Assembly (NCBI GenBank): GCA_943736015.1
Contig: OX031064.1
Location: forward strand, 40,537,361-40,601,360
Reading direction: 5' to 3'
Length of the DNA: 64,000 nt
Source of the DNA: Tridacna crocea
Lineage: Eukaryota > Mollusca > Bivalvia > Cardiida > Cardiidae
Part shown: positions 32,073 to 43,574 of the stretch, piece by piece
Layout: the number at the start of each line of letters is the position of its first letter
Position numbering within the stretch: position 1 is the stretch's first letter
Made by a program: the position numbers and the translations under genes
The notes under the pieces: model-generated
Database searches by the model: none
Told to the model about the DNA's origin: nothing
Seen by the model: the letters and a program-made list of their open reading frames with translations, nothing else

Positions 32073-33704
32073 AGATGTCTCAGAATAAGATTTAAGTTAT
32101 GACCAGGTTGTAATGCACAGCAATATCTCGTGCCCTGTCTCTCAAATGACCGGTGTTTATCTTTCAAGGATTTCACCAAAGAGCACTGCAGTTCTTGAAG
32201 GTGATGATATCTGGTGAGATTTGTTGAGCAGTGGCTGGGGTTTTACTTCTTCTTCGAGCACAATACTGCGGATTAAATTTTTACGCCAAAAGAATCACTT
32301 AAACAAACTTCGTAGAGGTCCACGTGTGATACTACATGACAAATATTTAAACTCTTGGCCATCTGGGGTCATCTTTGCGAGCAGAGTTTACGATCACTAC
32401 CTGGATCTTACCTTGGCGGATCGAGCCCGATTTCGTGATTTCTGCGATACGCCTCCAATTGGGTGCTGCTTATTATCTCTGTTTGCATCATATTTCTTAT
32501 GGCCAATGAAATATCGTTTTACAAACCGCTTACGAAGACAATAAGGTGTCACACCACTTGTTTTGGACCATATTGAAAATAGAGTGAAATTGGCTATCTT
32601 TGAAGCCTCACAGATCGCTTAATGGCAAAACTTTTGCTTTCCCGTCTCTTGCTGTCTAAAGTACGTCGATAGTCCTTCAAAAAAATGCATTAAAAACAAC
32701 ATGTTCACCGATTGCGTTTTTCGCTAAATCTCAAAACGGCGGGCACTTTAGAATTTTCCCTTTCAAAAACACCTGTTCACCGCCATAACCCCAATTTTTT
32801 ATTCCTCTAGTGACACAAATAGTTACTCAATATACAATAAAAACTCGTCTAACTGGTCCCCCAATAAGTAAATTTGAAGCAAATCTAAATGATATACACC
32901 AAGCCCTCTTAGCTCCATACAACAGTGCAACAAAGGTGCTACTGCAAATTTTCACTTTGAACAACTTTTGACTACTACGAACCGGATGCAGTCTCGCAAT
33001 GGTGCGACACCATAATTCAACACGAACGTACTTCGACATTCCATTGTCATGTGCTAAAACCGACGATAATTGATTGGTCACATTGAAAATTTCTGTAAAT
33101 ATTGTTCGTCTATGTTGTTGTTTTTTTTTTCCGGTAATAAATCATTACAGATCATGCACACATCCATGGAGGTATTCATGTTTACCTTCTATTTTCATCC
33201 GAACAAGGTCGCGACTTTGTTCTATTGTTATCAAAGATGAAATGCTACGAGCGATTTGATTCGTGCAGTTAGAGCTAGCTGCAACCAATGAAAATGCATG
33301 TCGGGGGAATTTCGAATGTCGAAGCTCTATCCGCCAAGGGTAGGGTAGCGTAGTGGATCGTCACCCTTGGCTTGCGAAGATGATCTGGGGTAGAATCTGG
33401 GTTTTATCGATTTGGCAATGAAATTACGGTATCTTACATTTTAGAAAACAAAAAAGTCAGTCCAAATAGAAAAACAAAGTTGGTACAGGCTCTATCTGGT
33501 AATGAAAGTACCATATTTTTACATGTATGTCACAGTATATAAAAAATAAAAAAAGAAACCACAGAACCAGTCCAAATAGTAAACAATGCGGCTACCTCTA
33601 CAGGTAAACGCGAAAAACGATAAAGTGCCGCCGCTCATGCGGCGCCACAATGAATGATTTATGTCTAGAACAGACAGTCTGCTAGTATCAAGGCATTTGT
33701 GTTA
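32073..33704. other. No recognised feature
   Basis: The longest frame (32221-32544, +) has no recognisable domain and no clear splice context, so I do not call it. A weak tRNA-like stretch near 33345-33410 is also left out. Confidence 0.4.
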
Positions 33705-33860
33705 TGCTCTGTGAAAAGCATGGTGCAATGAATCTGCAGGAGGTATTGACCCATCTCACCCTGAGCAGTCCATGCAGGTTGACTCTTTGCCATTATTAAA
33801 TTTTCTGCATGGCTATGTTTGTACAATGCATTAAACCTCTTTTTGCCAGAGTGTCGCTCA
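33705..33860. mobile_element. Family D MITE, internally deleted
   Basis: TTATGCTCTGTGAAAAGCAT at the left and AAACCTCTTTTTGCCAGAGT at the right. Most of the middle is missing. Confidence 0.55.
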
Positions 33861-34290
33861 TGTGAATCAGAATAGAAAGGTCGAGGAAAATAACGGAACT
33901 ACAACATGCAAATATACTGTACACAACTATTTCATGTACGTCTTGTTACCTACATGTATATCCAGTAGATACATGTACCTGACATGTCATGTTAATGTTC
34001 TTTATTGTCGTAGAAATGAATAAATTAGGATTTTTGACGTAAATGGTACAGAATGTTTCTTCCATCAACTGTCAGCCCCAAAGTCATAGAGAAGAAGTTA
34101 ATCATTAAGGCCCCCAACCGTCAAAAGTAAACAAATCGGGGGTCAAATGCAGGCAAACCTAATTCATACCATTTAAAAGTATGATGTCATTATGAGTCTC
34201 ACATGCGTTACAGTGCAAGTTGTCAATGTCAGATTTGCAGGACGGAAAATGCATCGTAAACCTAGAATTAAACAGCCAACTTCAACTTTG
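33861..34290. other. No recognised feature
   Basis: Nothing recognised. Confidence 0.4.
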
Positions 34291-34293
34291 ATT

Positions 34294-34490
34294 TTAACCT
34301 TTTACTGCGGCTGCTTAGCGCGATTCACTGACTTACTGCGGACAGCGTAGACCAATATCAGACTGCAAAGAACGTGCAGTCTGATCTTGGATCTGCACTT
34401 TCCGATGAGGAGATACTTTTTATCTAAAATACGATAGAAATAGGACAATTTGGATGTTTACTATCGGCTTACAAAGTTTATTTCTTTATT
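34294..34490. mobile_element. Family B MITE
   Basis: TTAACCTTTTACTGCGGCTG then CTTAGCGCGATTCACTGAC and the palindrome GGACAGCGTAGACCAATATC with its partner ending GCACTTTCC. The right end is decayed. Confidence 0.65.
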
Positions 34491-34704
34491 TATGATGTGA
34501 ATTATATTTTTGTATAATTCTACCACTGAATTGTTTACCTTTAGCCATAAGTGGGCCTCTAGGCTAATTTTTCTTGCCAAGGAACTTTCCTTTTTGTGCC
34601 ATATTACAAAAAAATCAGATCCAGCTTTTTGCCATAGGGCTAGCTTTTCCTGCGATGTTTGGAATTCATCTCTCTATCTCCATGAAAGTAAACTGTATTA
34701 CAAC

Positions 34705-34925
34705 TTAACCCTTAGGCTGCTAAGCAAGACTCACTGACCCTTTGCGAACATTATGGATCAAGATCAGACAGCATATAATGGGCAGTCCAGTCTCGGATCA
34801 ACACTGTCCGACAAAGGGAAAGCTTTCTCGAAAAAGAAAAATTTGAAATAGCATCATTCGGGTTCCTTTTTTTTTTTCTGTCGACTCGAAAGTTTTTACC
34901 TAATTTAATAGCAAGATAAGGGTTA
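34705..34925. mobile_element. Family B MITE, full length
   Basis: TTAACCCTTAGGCTGCTAAG to TAGCAAGATAAGGGTTA. The palindrome is diverged but both terminal repeats are present. Confidence 0.75.
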
Positions 34926-35527
34926 CGAATTTTAGGTTTACTCACAAAGCTGCACTGAAAAGTTTACGGCCGCTTTAATGATACTAACTGCATGACCTTG
35001 TCTTCTATCCAGTATTTCATTACTATGAAAGCGACAAGTCGAGATTTATCACATAGTCTCCCTTGGTTTCTGTGAAATATTAACTCATATAAAATTTTTC
35101 TCAGCTTCCTCACGTTTGATATACTTAGCATTATTATGCCGTCATGAATATGCGACGCTATATTATACTCCTTTAAGAGAAGGGACATTATCTGTACAAA
35201 TTACCACGTGTGCATGTATGGTTTTGCATATTCTGACAATTAATTCTTTAAATAATGTTATGTTATAAAACATTCTAGAGTTCTTTGGCTTTTGCGATGA
35301 AACTTTGTTAAACTCATCAAAAAACTCTCATTTAGCTCTCCCGAAGCTCAACTGATAACATTTTTTTTTATACGTTTGATAATATTTAGTGAATTTAAAG
35401 ACTATAAAATGTCAGCTTGTATCAGATGGTCCATCTGCATATTACTTGAAAGGACTTCCGAAGTATTGGTTTTCCAAAACGGAATAGTTAGCAATACCTA
35501 CGTACAACATTATTAGTTATACGATCA
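34926..35527. other. No recognised feature
   Basis: Nothing recognised. Confidence 0.4.
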
Positions 35528-35632
35528 GGTGGCAGGGGACTTGGAAACTTGTTCACGGCTGTGAGCCTTCGGCTCGAAGAGATATGATTCATCACAGTCG
35601 TGAACAAGTTTCCAGGTCCCCTGCCACCTTAC
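35528..35632. repeat. 105-bp palindrome
   Basis: GGTGGCAGGGGACTTGGAAA...TTGTTCACG is mirrored by CGTGAACAAGTTTCC...GTCCCCTGCCACC around a short GAGCCTTCGGCTC hairpin. Single copy here. Confidence 0.85.
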
Positions 35633-35929
35633 CGTACAACGAATTGATTATACTGCAAAGTTTTACACTTTCAAAGCGCGTTAATCGAAATTTTTCCTGT
35701 ATTATAATCTCACGAATCGAATATGCTGACGGAATAGAAATTCCCTTCTGAGTGCCCCAATTCAATGAAAATAATGTATAATAATCCTTTCTGTTCCTTG
35801 TAAAAAGAAATAAAGCAAGTCTTAACGAAAACAGAAGATTGTGCCGACACAAATTGTTTCAGTAATTCAATAACGTCACAACTGCAATGATAGTGTATTG
35901 TGTGATGGGGAAAAACGTACTTATATCAT
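35633..35929. other. No recognised feature
   Basis: Nothing recognised. Confidence 0.35.
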
Positions 35930-35979
35930 AGTTCATGTGTCTGTTTTTAGATATGTTATGGATAAAGAAATGACGTCAT

Positions 35980-36349
35980 TTATCGTTGTGGAACCGTAAT
36001 AGAAAACAGCAATATCCACTATAATATTACCCTACAAAATTTTCTAAGATCAAAAATGAGTATTATTGTACTTCTTTCACCGAGCCACTTTTTCTTTTTT
36101 GTCCTTCCTAGAATTATCATTTATAAATCTAAAGCCGCTATATTCTCATTACAAAGGGATATGATAATTACCTCCCTTTTCTGAAAACTAATAAAAGTAT
36201 CAACAAATAATTTCAAGATAGACATCAAAGGAATTTCTAGTCGGTTAAAAATGTGCAAAAGTATTATATCTATATAAATCTATCTTTATCAACTGTCTAG
36301 AAATTTTATGTCATGCTGCCCTTGAAGTATTACGGGTCCACTACCTTAA
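35980..36349. mobile_element. Family H element, inverted copy
   Basis: Reverse complement of 23580-23961. The right end is CCACTACCTTAA; the left end is decayed (TTATCGTTGTGGAACCGTAA). It lies where family I copy 1 has CATTTAAGCTGG, so the target was TTAA. Confidence 0.7.
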
Positions 36350-36430
36350 GCTGGGAGAATTATTTCCCCGTCACAGTGAATATTTTCCTCCTGCCGAAAA
36401 TCTGGTTAATTAACTTGAGATCACTCGTTT

Positions 36431-36954
36431 TAAAGGTGGGTATTTAGAATTTTCACATCACACCAAATTTTAAAAAAGTATATGTCACTGAAATTTATAT
36501 GAAAAAACAATAAAATTCATCAGTAATTAAGAATAATAAATTTACAAAAAAAAAAAAAAAATTTTAGATTGTATTCCCTTAAAAGGCTACGTAGCCCCTT
36601 AAGCTATTTTTAGATTTCCCGCCAAAATAAAAAAAAAAAAAAAAAAAAAAAACATATTCCATAACATTGCAAACGTACTTATTCTCCATAATGTCTAGAA
36701 CTTCGGATGTTATGTTTGAAGCTTCGTCTGTATATTTTCGGTATGTAAATCGGCGAGTTGCTCATGTAAAAATAGACAGTGTTTCCCTTCAGTGTCGACC
36801 TGGGCTGTAGTAAATCTCTAATTTATCTAGTTGTCGGATGATTTTCGACTACTGGGGTTTAATGAATGAAAATTGTAAGGCTTTTGGCTCATAAAGATAT
36901 TTCTTTTGTACTTTTGTAAAATTTTGGTTCCAAAATCTGAAGCGCCACCTTTAA
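36431..36954. mobile_element. Family F element
   Basis: TTAAAGGTGGGTATTTAG to GCGCCACCTTTAA, without the SINE of copy 1. It has long internal A tracts (about 36545-36650). The empty site in family I copy 1 contains a single TTTTAAAA, showing TTAA duplication. Confidence 0.8.
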
Positions 36955-37264
36955 AAGTGGCATTCTTTGACAAAATAATCAGATAATATATAATATATTT
37001 CATCAGCTTGTGGTTAATATGGGGAAATATTTGCCTCAAAAGGGAAAGGTCCTTGCGGCATTCGTCATTTTCGCATACCTTTCCCTTTTTCGGCAAACAT
37101 TTCCCCATATTAACCACAAGATGATGAAATAAACTCTATTCATATCATAAACAAACAGATGTTCAATTCTGCTCTGTACCATGATATACGTACAATCGTT
37201 TAGAAGTGATTGGCGGGAACATATATATGATTCATTATCACGTACATACCTGTATAGATGATAT

Positions 37265-37425
37265 ATCGTTTTACCAGACGACAACCTTGTCAAAAATATA
37301 AAGCATTTGCAGACTAAAAGTTAAATGTGACTCGAATGATTGTATTTGCCTTTTAAATGTCTGGAAATTCTTTAAGTAGAAAATGCTGCTAATCAGCATT
37401 TTGTTCTTTTCCCATAGTGAAGGAG
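37265..37425. mobile_element. Family A fragment
   Basis: CCAGACGACAACCTTGTCAA through AAAATGCTGCTAATCAGCATTT. The right half is missing. Confidence 0.5.
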
Positions 37426-38600
37426 AAATGACCATCCAGCAAGTTGAACGTCAAAATCATAGCATTTTACTGATTTTAACTGTCTATTTTCAAAATAGTC
37501 CAGTCAAACTAACAGATGGGTTGGAACTAATTGCAAAAGTTTTTATTTTTACATTCCACGAAAGAAAACGAACATAATAATCACAAGAAAAAAGTTGCAC
37601 TGAAAATTCATTGCCCGAAAAGAGTTATTTGTAATTTAAAATTGCAAATTTCGGTAAAAATATACGTGCTCGACGATGGCCCGAATAGCCGCCGTATTCA
37701 ATACTATGCAACTTACGTCACAGTTATCACGCGCCATTCTGTGAGTTAAATGTAAACACAGAGGAGGATGACCAGCAAAACGTACTTTGACTGAGAAATT
37801 TAATCTACCGATGTATGAACGAAACTTCTACGATGACTTTAAAGGTATTTATCTCTCACTCACTGGTATCTTTTATAACAGATTGATGTTTAAATTCGAA
37901 AATCGACTTCAATTTTAAGTCCACTATTTCAAAATCGTCGATGATCAACTGACGAGTGTCAGATCATGTAATACCCACTTCATTGTTTACAAAATTGTAC
38001 ATCAGCTTCATAGATCGCCAAAATGTCATTTATAAGATAACAGAATGATTTTCCGGGCCATCTTTTGTGTCGGCGCCAAGTGTGAAAGAAACCTAAAGAT
38101 GTTGATGAAATTTGATGACGTCACTACAAGCGATAGTTGCAAATAATGTACGGTAGCGCTTTAGTGCCTGAATTTCACCGCATCGTTATCGATTTCCCGA
38201 AATTATTTCTTTTAGCGTGTAATTACTATTACTGTTTACAATTAACATTTTAGGTTTTCTTTTTAAATGTATTGTATTCAAACATTCTGTTCAGTTTATT
38301 TGTACTTGAATTGTCTCATTCAAATAGATAAATAATATTTAAGCTGAAAATAGATTGAATGAACTAATTAATTCCAAACCCAAGTAGTTATAACAACAAG
38401 ATGAATGGTAGTCTAATTCATATCGATTTTACAACAAAAGTTGAAGCACGTTAAAACTTTTATTCAGTGTTTGATGATTTAGAAGGCTTTACTGGTTTTC
38501 ACCAATGTTTCATCGATGGATATGACAGCAAACTTTACTTAATCATGTAGTCCATTGGTTTCAAAGTGCTAAACTCCCTATCAAAAAGATACTTGCACGT
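37426..38600. other. No recognised feature
   Basis: AT-rich and free of the repeat families. No gene recognised. Confidence 0.4.
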
Positions 38601-39265
38601 GACCAATGACGCTAGTAGGATTTAATTAAAGGTCGCTTTGATTAAAAATCCAACCCTTCAGCAATGAAACAGGTGATATTGCGTAAGTGCTGAAAGCTGT
38701 TTAGTCCTACTATACTTGTAGTACGAAAGCATGCTTGTTTTCTTAACAGAATTATAATGTTTATCTTTAAGCATTCCCTGTGACCATGAAACACAAAAGA
38801 AGATGCTACATGTACAAAACTTATGATAATAAACAGATTTAGATTATAGGGAGATCTTTATAACAAATGTAGCGTTTTCCTCTTTTAGAAAAATGGCTGA
38901 TGTCTTAAAAATAGGAATTTACTGGCAAATACGACCAATGACGTTAGTAGAATTTCATTCAAGGTCCCCTTGATTAAAAATCCAACCCTATAGCAATGAA
39001 ACACAGATGGTCTTACATTAGTGCTGAGAGCTGTTTAGACTTACTATACTTGTAGAACAAAAGCATGCTTGTTTTCATAACAGAATTATAATATTAATCT
39101 TTGAAGATTCCTTGTGAACCTCAAACAAAAAATAAGATATTACATTTACACAACTTACGATAATCAACATATTTAGATTATAAGGTGATTTTTACGACAA
39201 ATGCAGTGTTTTCCCTTTGAGAAAATGACTGATGTGTCCAAAAGAAGAATTTACTGGTGAATCAA
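38601..39265. repeat. 332-bp tandem duplication
   Basis: Two diverged direct copies: GACCAATGACGCTAGTAGG starts at 38601 and GACCAATGACGTTAGTAG at 38933. Shared blocks include TTGATTAAAAATCCAACCCT, AAAGCATGCTTGTTTTC and AACAGAATTATAAT. No coding frame survives in both. Confidence 0.8.
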
Positions 39266-39860
39266 TTACAATTGGGAGAACCAATAAATGAATACTATAA
39301 GATTTTTAAGCCTAAAAATTGGAGCAAAAGATACGCTAAAATATGACAATAAAGCAAAATATCGACTTATTTTATCAAAATAAATTCAGTAAAATTCTGC
39401 CAATGAAAAAGCAGATACCTTGAGAAAAAGAAGAATAGACCTTACCCATTTAAAAGCAGAGATACATATATTTTCAATACCTTGCTAAAGCCTTTTAAAT
39501 AGAATATGATACAAAAGGAAAAGTTCTCCAAAAATCGAAAAGTCCTTGAATTTATCAAAATTTGCCAGCTTTGTTTCATTAACAAAATTGTGAAGTTAGT
39601 CCTTGCTATGAAATGTTCTCTATTTCCTCAAGAAGAGCACTGATTTATAAGGTCCACGGCCCCTAACTCTCATATTAAAAGACAGAAGCTGCCGAAATGG
39701 GCCAAAAAGCCTTTAAGAAAACAATCAATGTTACATGATGTATAGCGATGAGTTAATGAGTCTCCAGCCCTTTACTCTCACAATAAGATGCGGATGCTGC
39801 CTAGAATGGCCGAATAGCCTTTATGAAAAATTCTATGTTTACCATGGGTTAGGGGCGTAA
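39266..39860. other. No recognised feature
   Basis: Nothing firmly recognised. Loose internal repetition (CTCTCA..AAGA..GC..TGCC, AAAAAGCCTTTA) at 39660-39840. Confidence 0.35.
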
Positions 39861-39864
39861 CCCT

Positions 39865-40170
39865 TAAGTGGATTATTGCTGCACAAGGCTTTGCTTGGCG
39901 TCCATGCAAAGCAGTGTTATTTATGGAACGGAGGAGAAAAGATTACCATGGCCAAACAGACACATCCATTTATACAGGCTTCAAATGAACTGTTTTCTGT
40001 TCTCAAATGAGTGCAGGATTCCATTATCTACACCAGAGGCCAGAGGCTCGTGGCACTAGAGTTTGGTGTTGGAAGAATGAACATGTTAGTGATGCTTGTA
40101 TTATCAAGCCTGACCATAAAGATGGTTAATCAGTTCATTTATGGGCAGGCGTAAGCCAATTAATCAAAAA
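39865..40170 (+). pseudogene. Tc1/mariner-like transposase fragment
   Basis: In one frame, RLPWPNRH...LFSNECRIPLS resembles the Tc1 stretch around the second catalytic aspartate (W-A-x2-H ... LFSDE-x-RF). After a frameshift near 40055 a second frame gives RVWCWKNEHV and then SVHLWAGVS, resembling the R-V-W-R and S-V-x-x-W-G-G-I-S motifs. The catalytic Asp position reads Asn. Frameshift, stops and short length show it is dead. No flanking inverted repeats identified. Confidence 0.5.
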
Positions 40171-40839
40171 CACAATGCCCTCATCAAACAAGTTTGGCGA
40201 TGTGTGTTTTTTTTTTTAGGTCAAACTTTAGACAAGCATACAATATATATGGCGGTACTGCTGCGTGTACAGCTGTTTTCACATTAAACTTTTTTTTACC
40301 AGAACTACATTAAATTGTTTTATAGGGTGCATTATCCATTGATATTGCACTTAGTGAGCATGTCGGGGATGACTCGAAAATAATCTGTGTATAACAGCGC
40401 TAAAACCCCAACAATCCCTCTATAACTTTGCATAGCATATCTGGAGGAACTGAACTGCATTCTAGATCACTGAACAACCTCACAGTGTTGTAAGTGAGGC
40501 GAAGCAGGCAAGGTTTTATAAATGCAAAATGTGTTCATATATGCGATGTTAATCATGTGATTATGATTAGTTTCTTTGTATTTGTAAAGCCACTCCCTGC
40601 TAATATAGTGGACTAAACATGAAGGAATCTCCAGATGAAAAAAAGAACAGACTTTGTAAGAATGATAACTGTATGAAATGGTGGTGGATGGGGGAGGGGG
40701 GAGGGGGGAATGGGAACTACCCGTTACTGGCAATTTCCCTCTTTTCCTCAATGTATACAACTGTTGAATGCTGTAGAAACTCCAAAGTCCAATGGGGGCG
40801 GGAGAGAAAGGTTAAAATTCAATAGAGACAAGTACTAAT
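40171..40839. other. No recognised feature
   Basis: Only a short G-rich run (about 40690-40710) is notable. Confidence 0.35.
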
Positions 40840-41010
40840 TTAACCCTTTACCCAGGACGAGAAAATTAGATTTGTCCAACTGCTAAGCACTTGTACTCCA
40901 CAAATTAAATGTGTCTCAAATGTCAGAGTTTGTGAGTGAAAGGACAGAATCCAATGTCTAGGAGAGGAAATGCTGGTTATCAGGGTTTTAAGAGCTTGAT
41001 TTCGATTTAA
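40840..41010. mobile_element. Family A fragment
   Basis: TTAACCCTTTACCCAGGACG then TTTGTCCAACTGCTAAGCAC and GGAAATGCTGGTTATCAG. The second half is lost. Confidence 0.5.
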
Positions 41011-41440
41011 ATATTGACAATGTTGTACTTGAAATGAAGCTGCTAAAAGTTTTGCTTCCAAACTTTGTTCCAGACTAAAGACGCTGAAATTGTTTACACT
41101 GTTAAATCTAAAGTTCCTCCAGATGAAAAAATGAACGTTTATACAGGTTATTACGTTGTCTGCGCATGTCATATTCTTCGAAGATGCGACCTGTCTTATA
41201 TGGCGCATCACTCTCCCGGGTCCCCCGGTATTGGGGAGATTGCAGTAATACGCACTATGAAGTACCAATGGAGAAAATGGCTTCAATCAATACGTTTGAG
41301 GAAAAATCAGGCCTGTTTTAGCTCCAGATGTATCTAAACTGCTGAGCATACTGAATGAATGGCACTAGGTAGCATTTTACTAAGTAAAGATTTATTTCAT
41401 TTTGAAATTCAAAGTAACAGTTGTCGCGTAGAAAAGTAAT

Positions 41441-41647
41441 CCGGTTTTGTACCCAGGATGCACAAATTAGATGAGTATTTGTAGAATGCCATCTAGCAGG
41501 AGATAATGCAGGTTTTTATTGAAGAAAATACCTTGGATATAAGAGAACTTACTCGTCTTGATCCACTTTCGCCTAAAATTTCTCAAAACTTTTCAAAATG
41601 CATGTTTGTCAGACAAGTAAAACATGGGATTGTTAATAAAGGGTTAA
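41441..41647. mobile_element. Family A copy, strongly diverged
   Basis: TTTTGTACCCAGGATGCACA at the left, as in the copy at 40840, and AATAAAGGGTTAA at the right. The hairpin is not recognisable. Confidence 0.4.
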
Positions 41648-42950
41648 AAAGTGAAATTAAAAAGGGAAATGTTGCAATATTGGCAACTGTAGTGCTGTAA
41701 GAATTCTAAATTTGATTGTTCCTTTGTAATAATTTATATCAAAAGGCAAAATTTTAATGTTTTTGGGCTATGACAAAGACTCAGATACATGTACTATTTA
41801 CTATAGATCTATAGATAGTTACCGCTCCCTCTTCTGTGGATCTGCATTTTGTATTATATACGCACATGATAATGATGTTTTGCCATATACAGGTTTTATT
41901 TCAAACAGACATATGTATCATATGTATTTAATGTGTTGCAATTCATTAATCTACAAAAACAAAATGAAAAATGCATCATAGGCTAAGTGGGTGGGGTAAA
42001 TTAATACGGTTTTGCAACAATCAACTTCTATTTATTTTCTTGTTTTAATCTGAAAACAAACGATATTGACATTACAATCTGTCCTGCAATACCAATTTCA
42101 CAAATTAGATAACAAGACATCATTTTCCATTGAGTAATTCGCATAAAATGGCATTTTGTTGAAAAACTAGACGATGATGGGAAATTTATGGTGGACCTAT
42201 TCGAAGACAATTTTTAGTAACTTCCCCTCATAGTTCAGCTTGCAACTTTTTTCTTGAGATTACCAAGGTATTACATGAAACAAAAATGATAAAATCATTT
42301 CTTTTGCAACTAGTTCCAAGTTTGGTGCTTTTTTCGGCTAGGTTGACTGGCCTAAAACATCGTGGGGAAGGTATGAAAAACCACTGTTGTCAACTCCAAC
42401 AGAATAGGCGTTTTACGTTGATGCGTCTTGGGTCTAACAACAAAACACTTTCGAGAACATTGTTTTGTAAAAAAAGGGATTTGCTCGTTATTTCCCACTT
42501 CTCTTTTAAATACAATGTTTGCACATGTATTTATATATTGAGCCTAAATTGGGGTGGTTTTTTTTTTTTATAAAACAAGTGGTCTACTAGAAATTTTTAT
42601 TTAGAATTTAACAGTCGACTTAAAAAAGTAAATCAGTGCCACTATGACAACCGTTGTTATTTATGCCATGTACCATCTGAATTTACGGCAATTTGCTCGA
42701 CTCGTATGAGCACTATCAGTAAAGCCAAACATCAAATCAAGTCAAGCATGAAAGGTTACTATAGTACCACACAAAGTTGTCTCCCTTGTTTCTCTCTCTC
42801 TCTCTCTCTCTGCACTGACAACTGATGGTACAAACTGTAGTGTCTCCTGAACATACCTTACATTATTGAACGGACTTGTGTAATATACAGAGCTCAAGAT
42901 AGAGGAAGTGATTTTGATTTCAAAATTGAAAATATCAGCTATTCTCCACT
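41648..42950. other. No gene; short (CT)n run
   Basis: Unrecognised apart from a (CT)n microsatellite at about 42790-42811. Confidence 0.4.
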
Positions 42951-42952
42951 AA

Positions 42953-43026
42953 ACCCTATGTTATAGGTATCCATTAGAATCTTCTGGTCGAGACGATTCT
43001 AATGAGTACCCACAACATTGGGTTTG
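42953..43026. repeat. Imperfect palindrome
   Basis: AAACCCTATGTTATAGGTA...CATTAGAATC pairs with GATTCTAATGAGTACCC...AACATTGGGTTT. Confidence 0.65.
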
Positions 43027-43197
43027 GAAGAGAAATAATGAATCTAGATTACTACCACTCCCTCTTATCTGGAGCTCTGGTATAATAACAGAAAAATGCC
43101 AATTTTTACTATTTTTTCAACTAACAAGTATACATATGAAGGCGTTAATCGATGGTCTTTAATTACTATAATAAACTAAATATTTCTCTTACATTGT

Positions 43198-43400
43198 CCC
43201 AGATGACAAAATTTTAGACTTGCCCATTTAAGAAAAAAATAATGTTTTCAGACAAGGAGGAAAATGTGGTTCACATGATTGGTTATTGGTCTAAAATGTT
43301 AGAAAACAGTGTTGGTAAAGGAGAAAATATGGTTACTATAGCATTTTCTCCTTTTCCAACAACGTTTTCAGAAGCTTTCTTGCTCGGGTTGCTTGTATGA
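43198..43400. mobile_element. Family A MITE
   Basis: CCCAGATGACAAAATTTTAG to CAGAAGCTTTCTTGCTCGGG with the hairpin at about 43310-43370. The terminal repeats are mostly lost. Confidence 0.6.
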
Positions 43401-43574
43401 ACAAAACGATTTTTGGCCAACTTATTCTCGCTAGTCATTTTTACTTGGGCAAAGATATTTATCTGGTTATACCCGCTCTGCAAATTTCTTACTTTGAGTC
43501 GGGCGACATACAGGTCAAGTACTTGTCATGAATATGTCAGCAGTGGCCGTGATATGACTGAAATAATGTTGAAA

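Larger units (their letters stand above)
35930..37145. mobile_element. Family I element split by H and F insertions
   Basis: Pieces 35930-35980, 36350-36430 and 36955-37145 are together collinear with the reverse complement of 28140-28330 plus one hairpin of 27690-28100. The gaps are filled exactly by H (35980-36349) and F (36431-36954). The remaining hairpin is at about 37010-37120. Confidence 0.75.

Noticed and set aside
32221-32544. 107-codon open frame
   Set aside because: No domain, signal, or splice context; length is unremarkable for this amount of sequence.
33339-33410. tRNA-like sequence
   Set aside because: A-box-like TAGCGTAGTGG is present but the B box is too degenerate and no SINE body follows.
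41065-41337. 90-codon frame with several cysteines
   Set aside because: Spacing does not match the cysteine modules of the downstream gene; no signal peptide or splice sites in phase.
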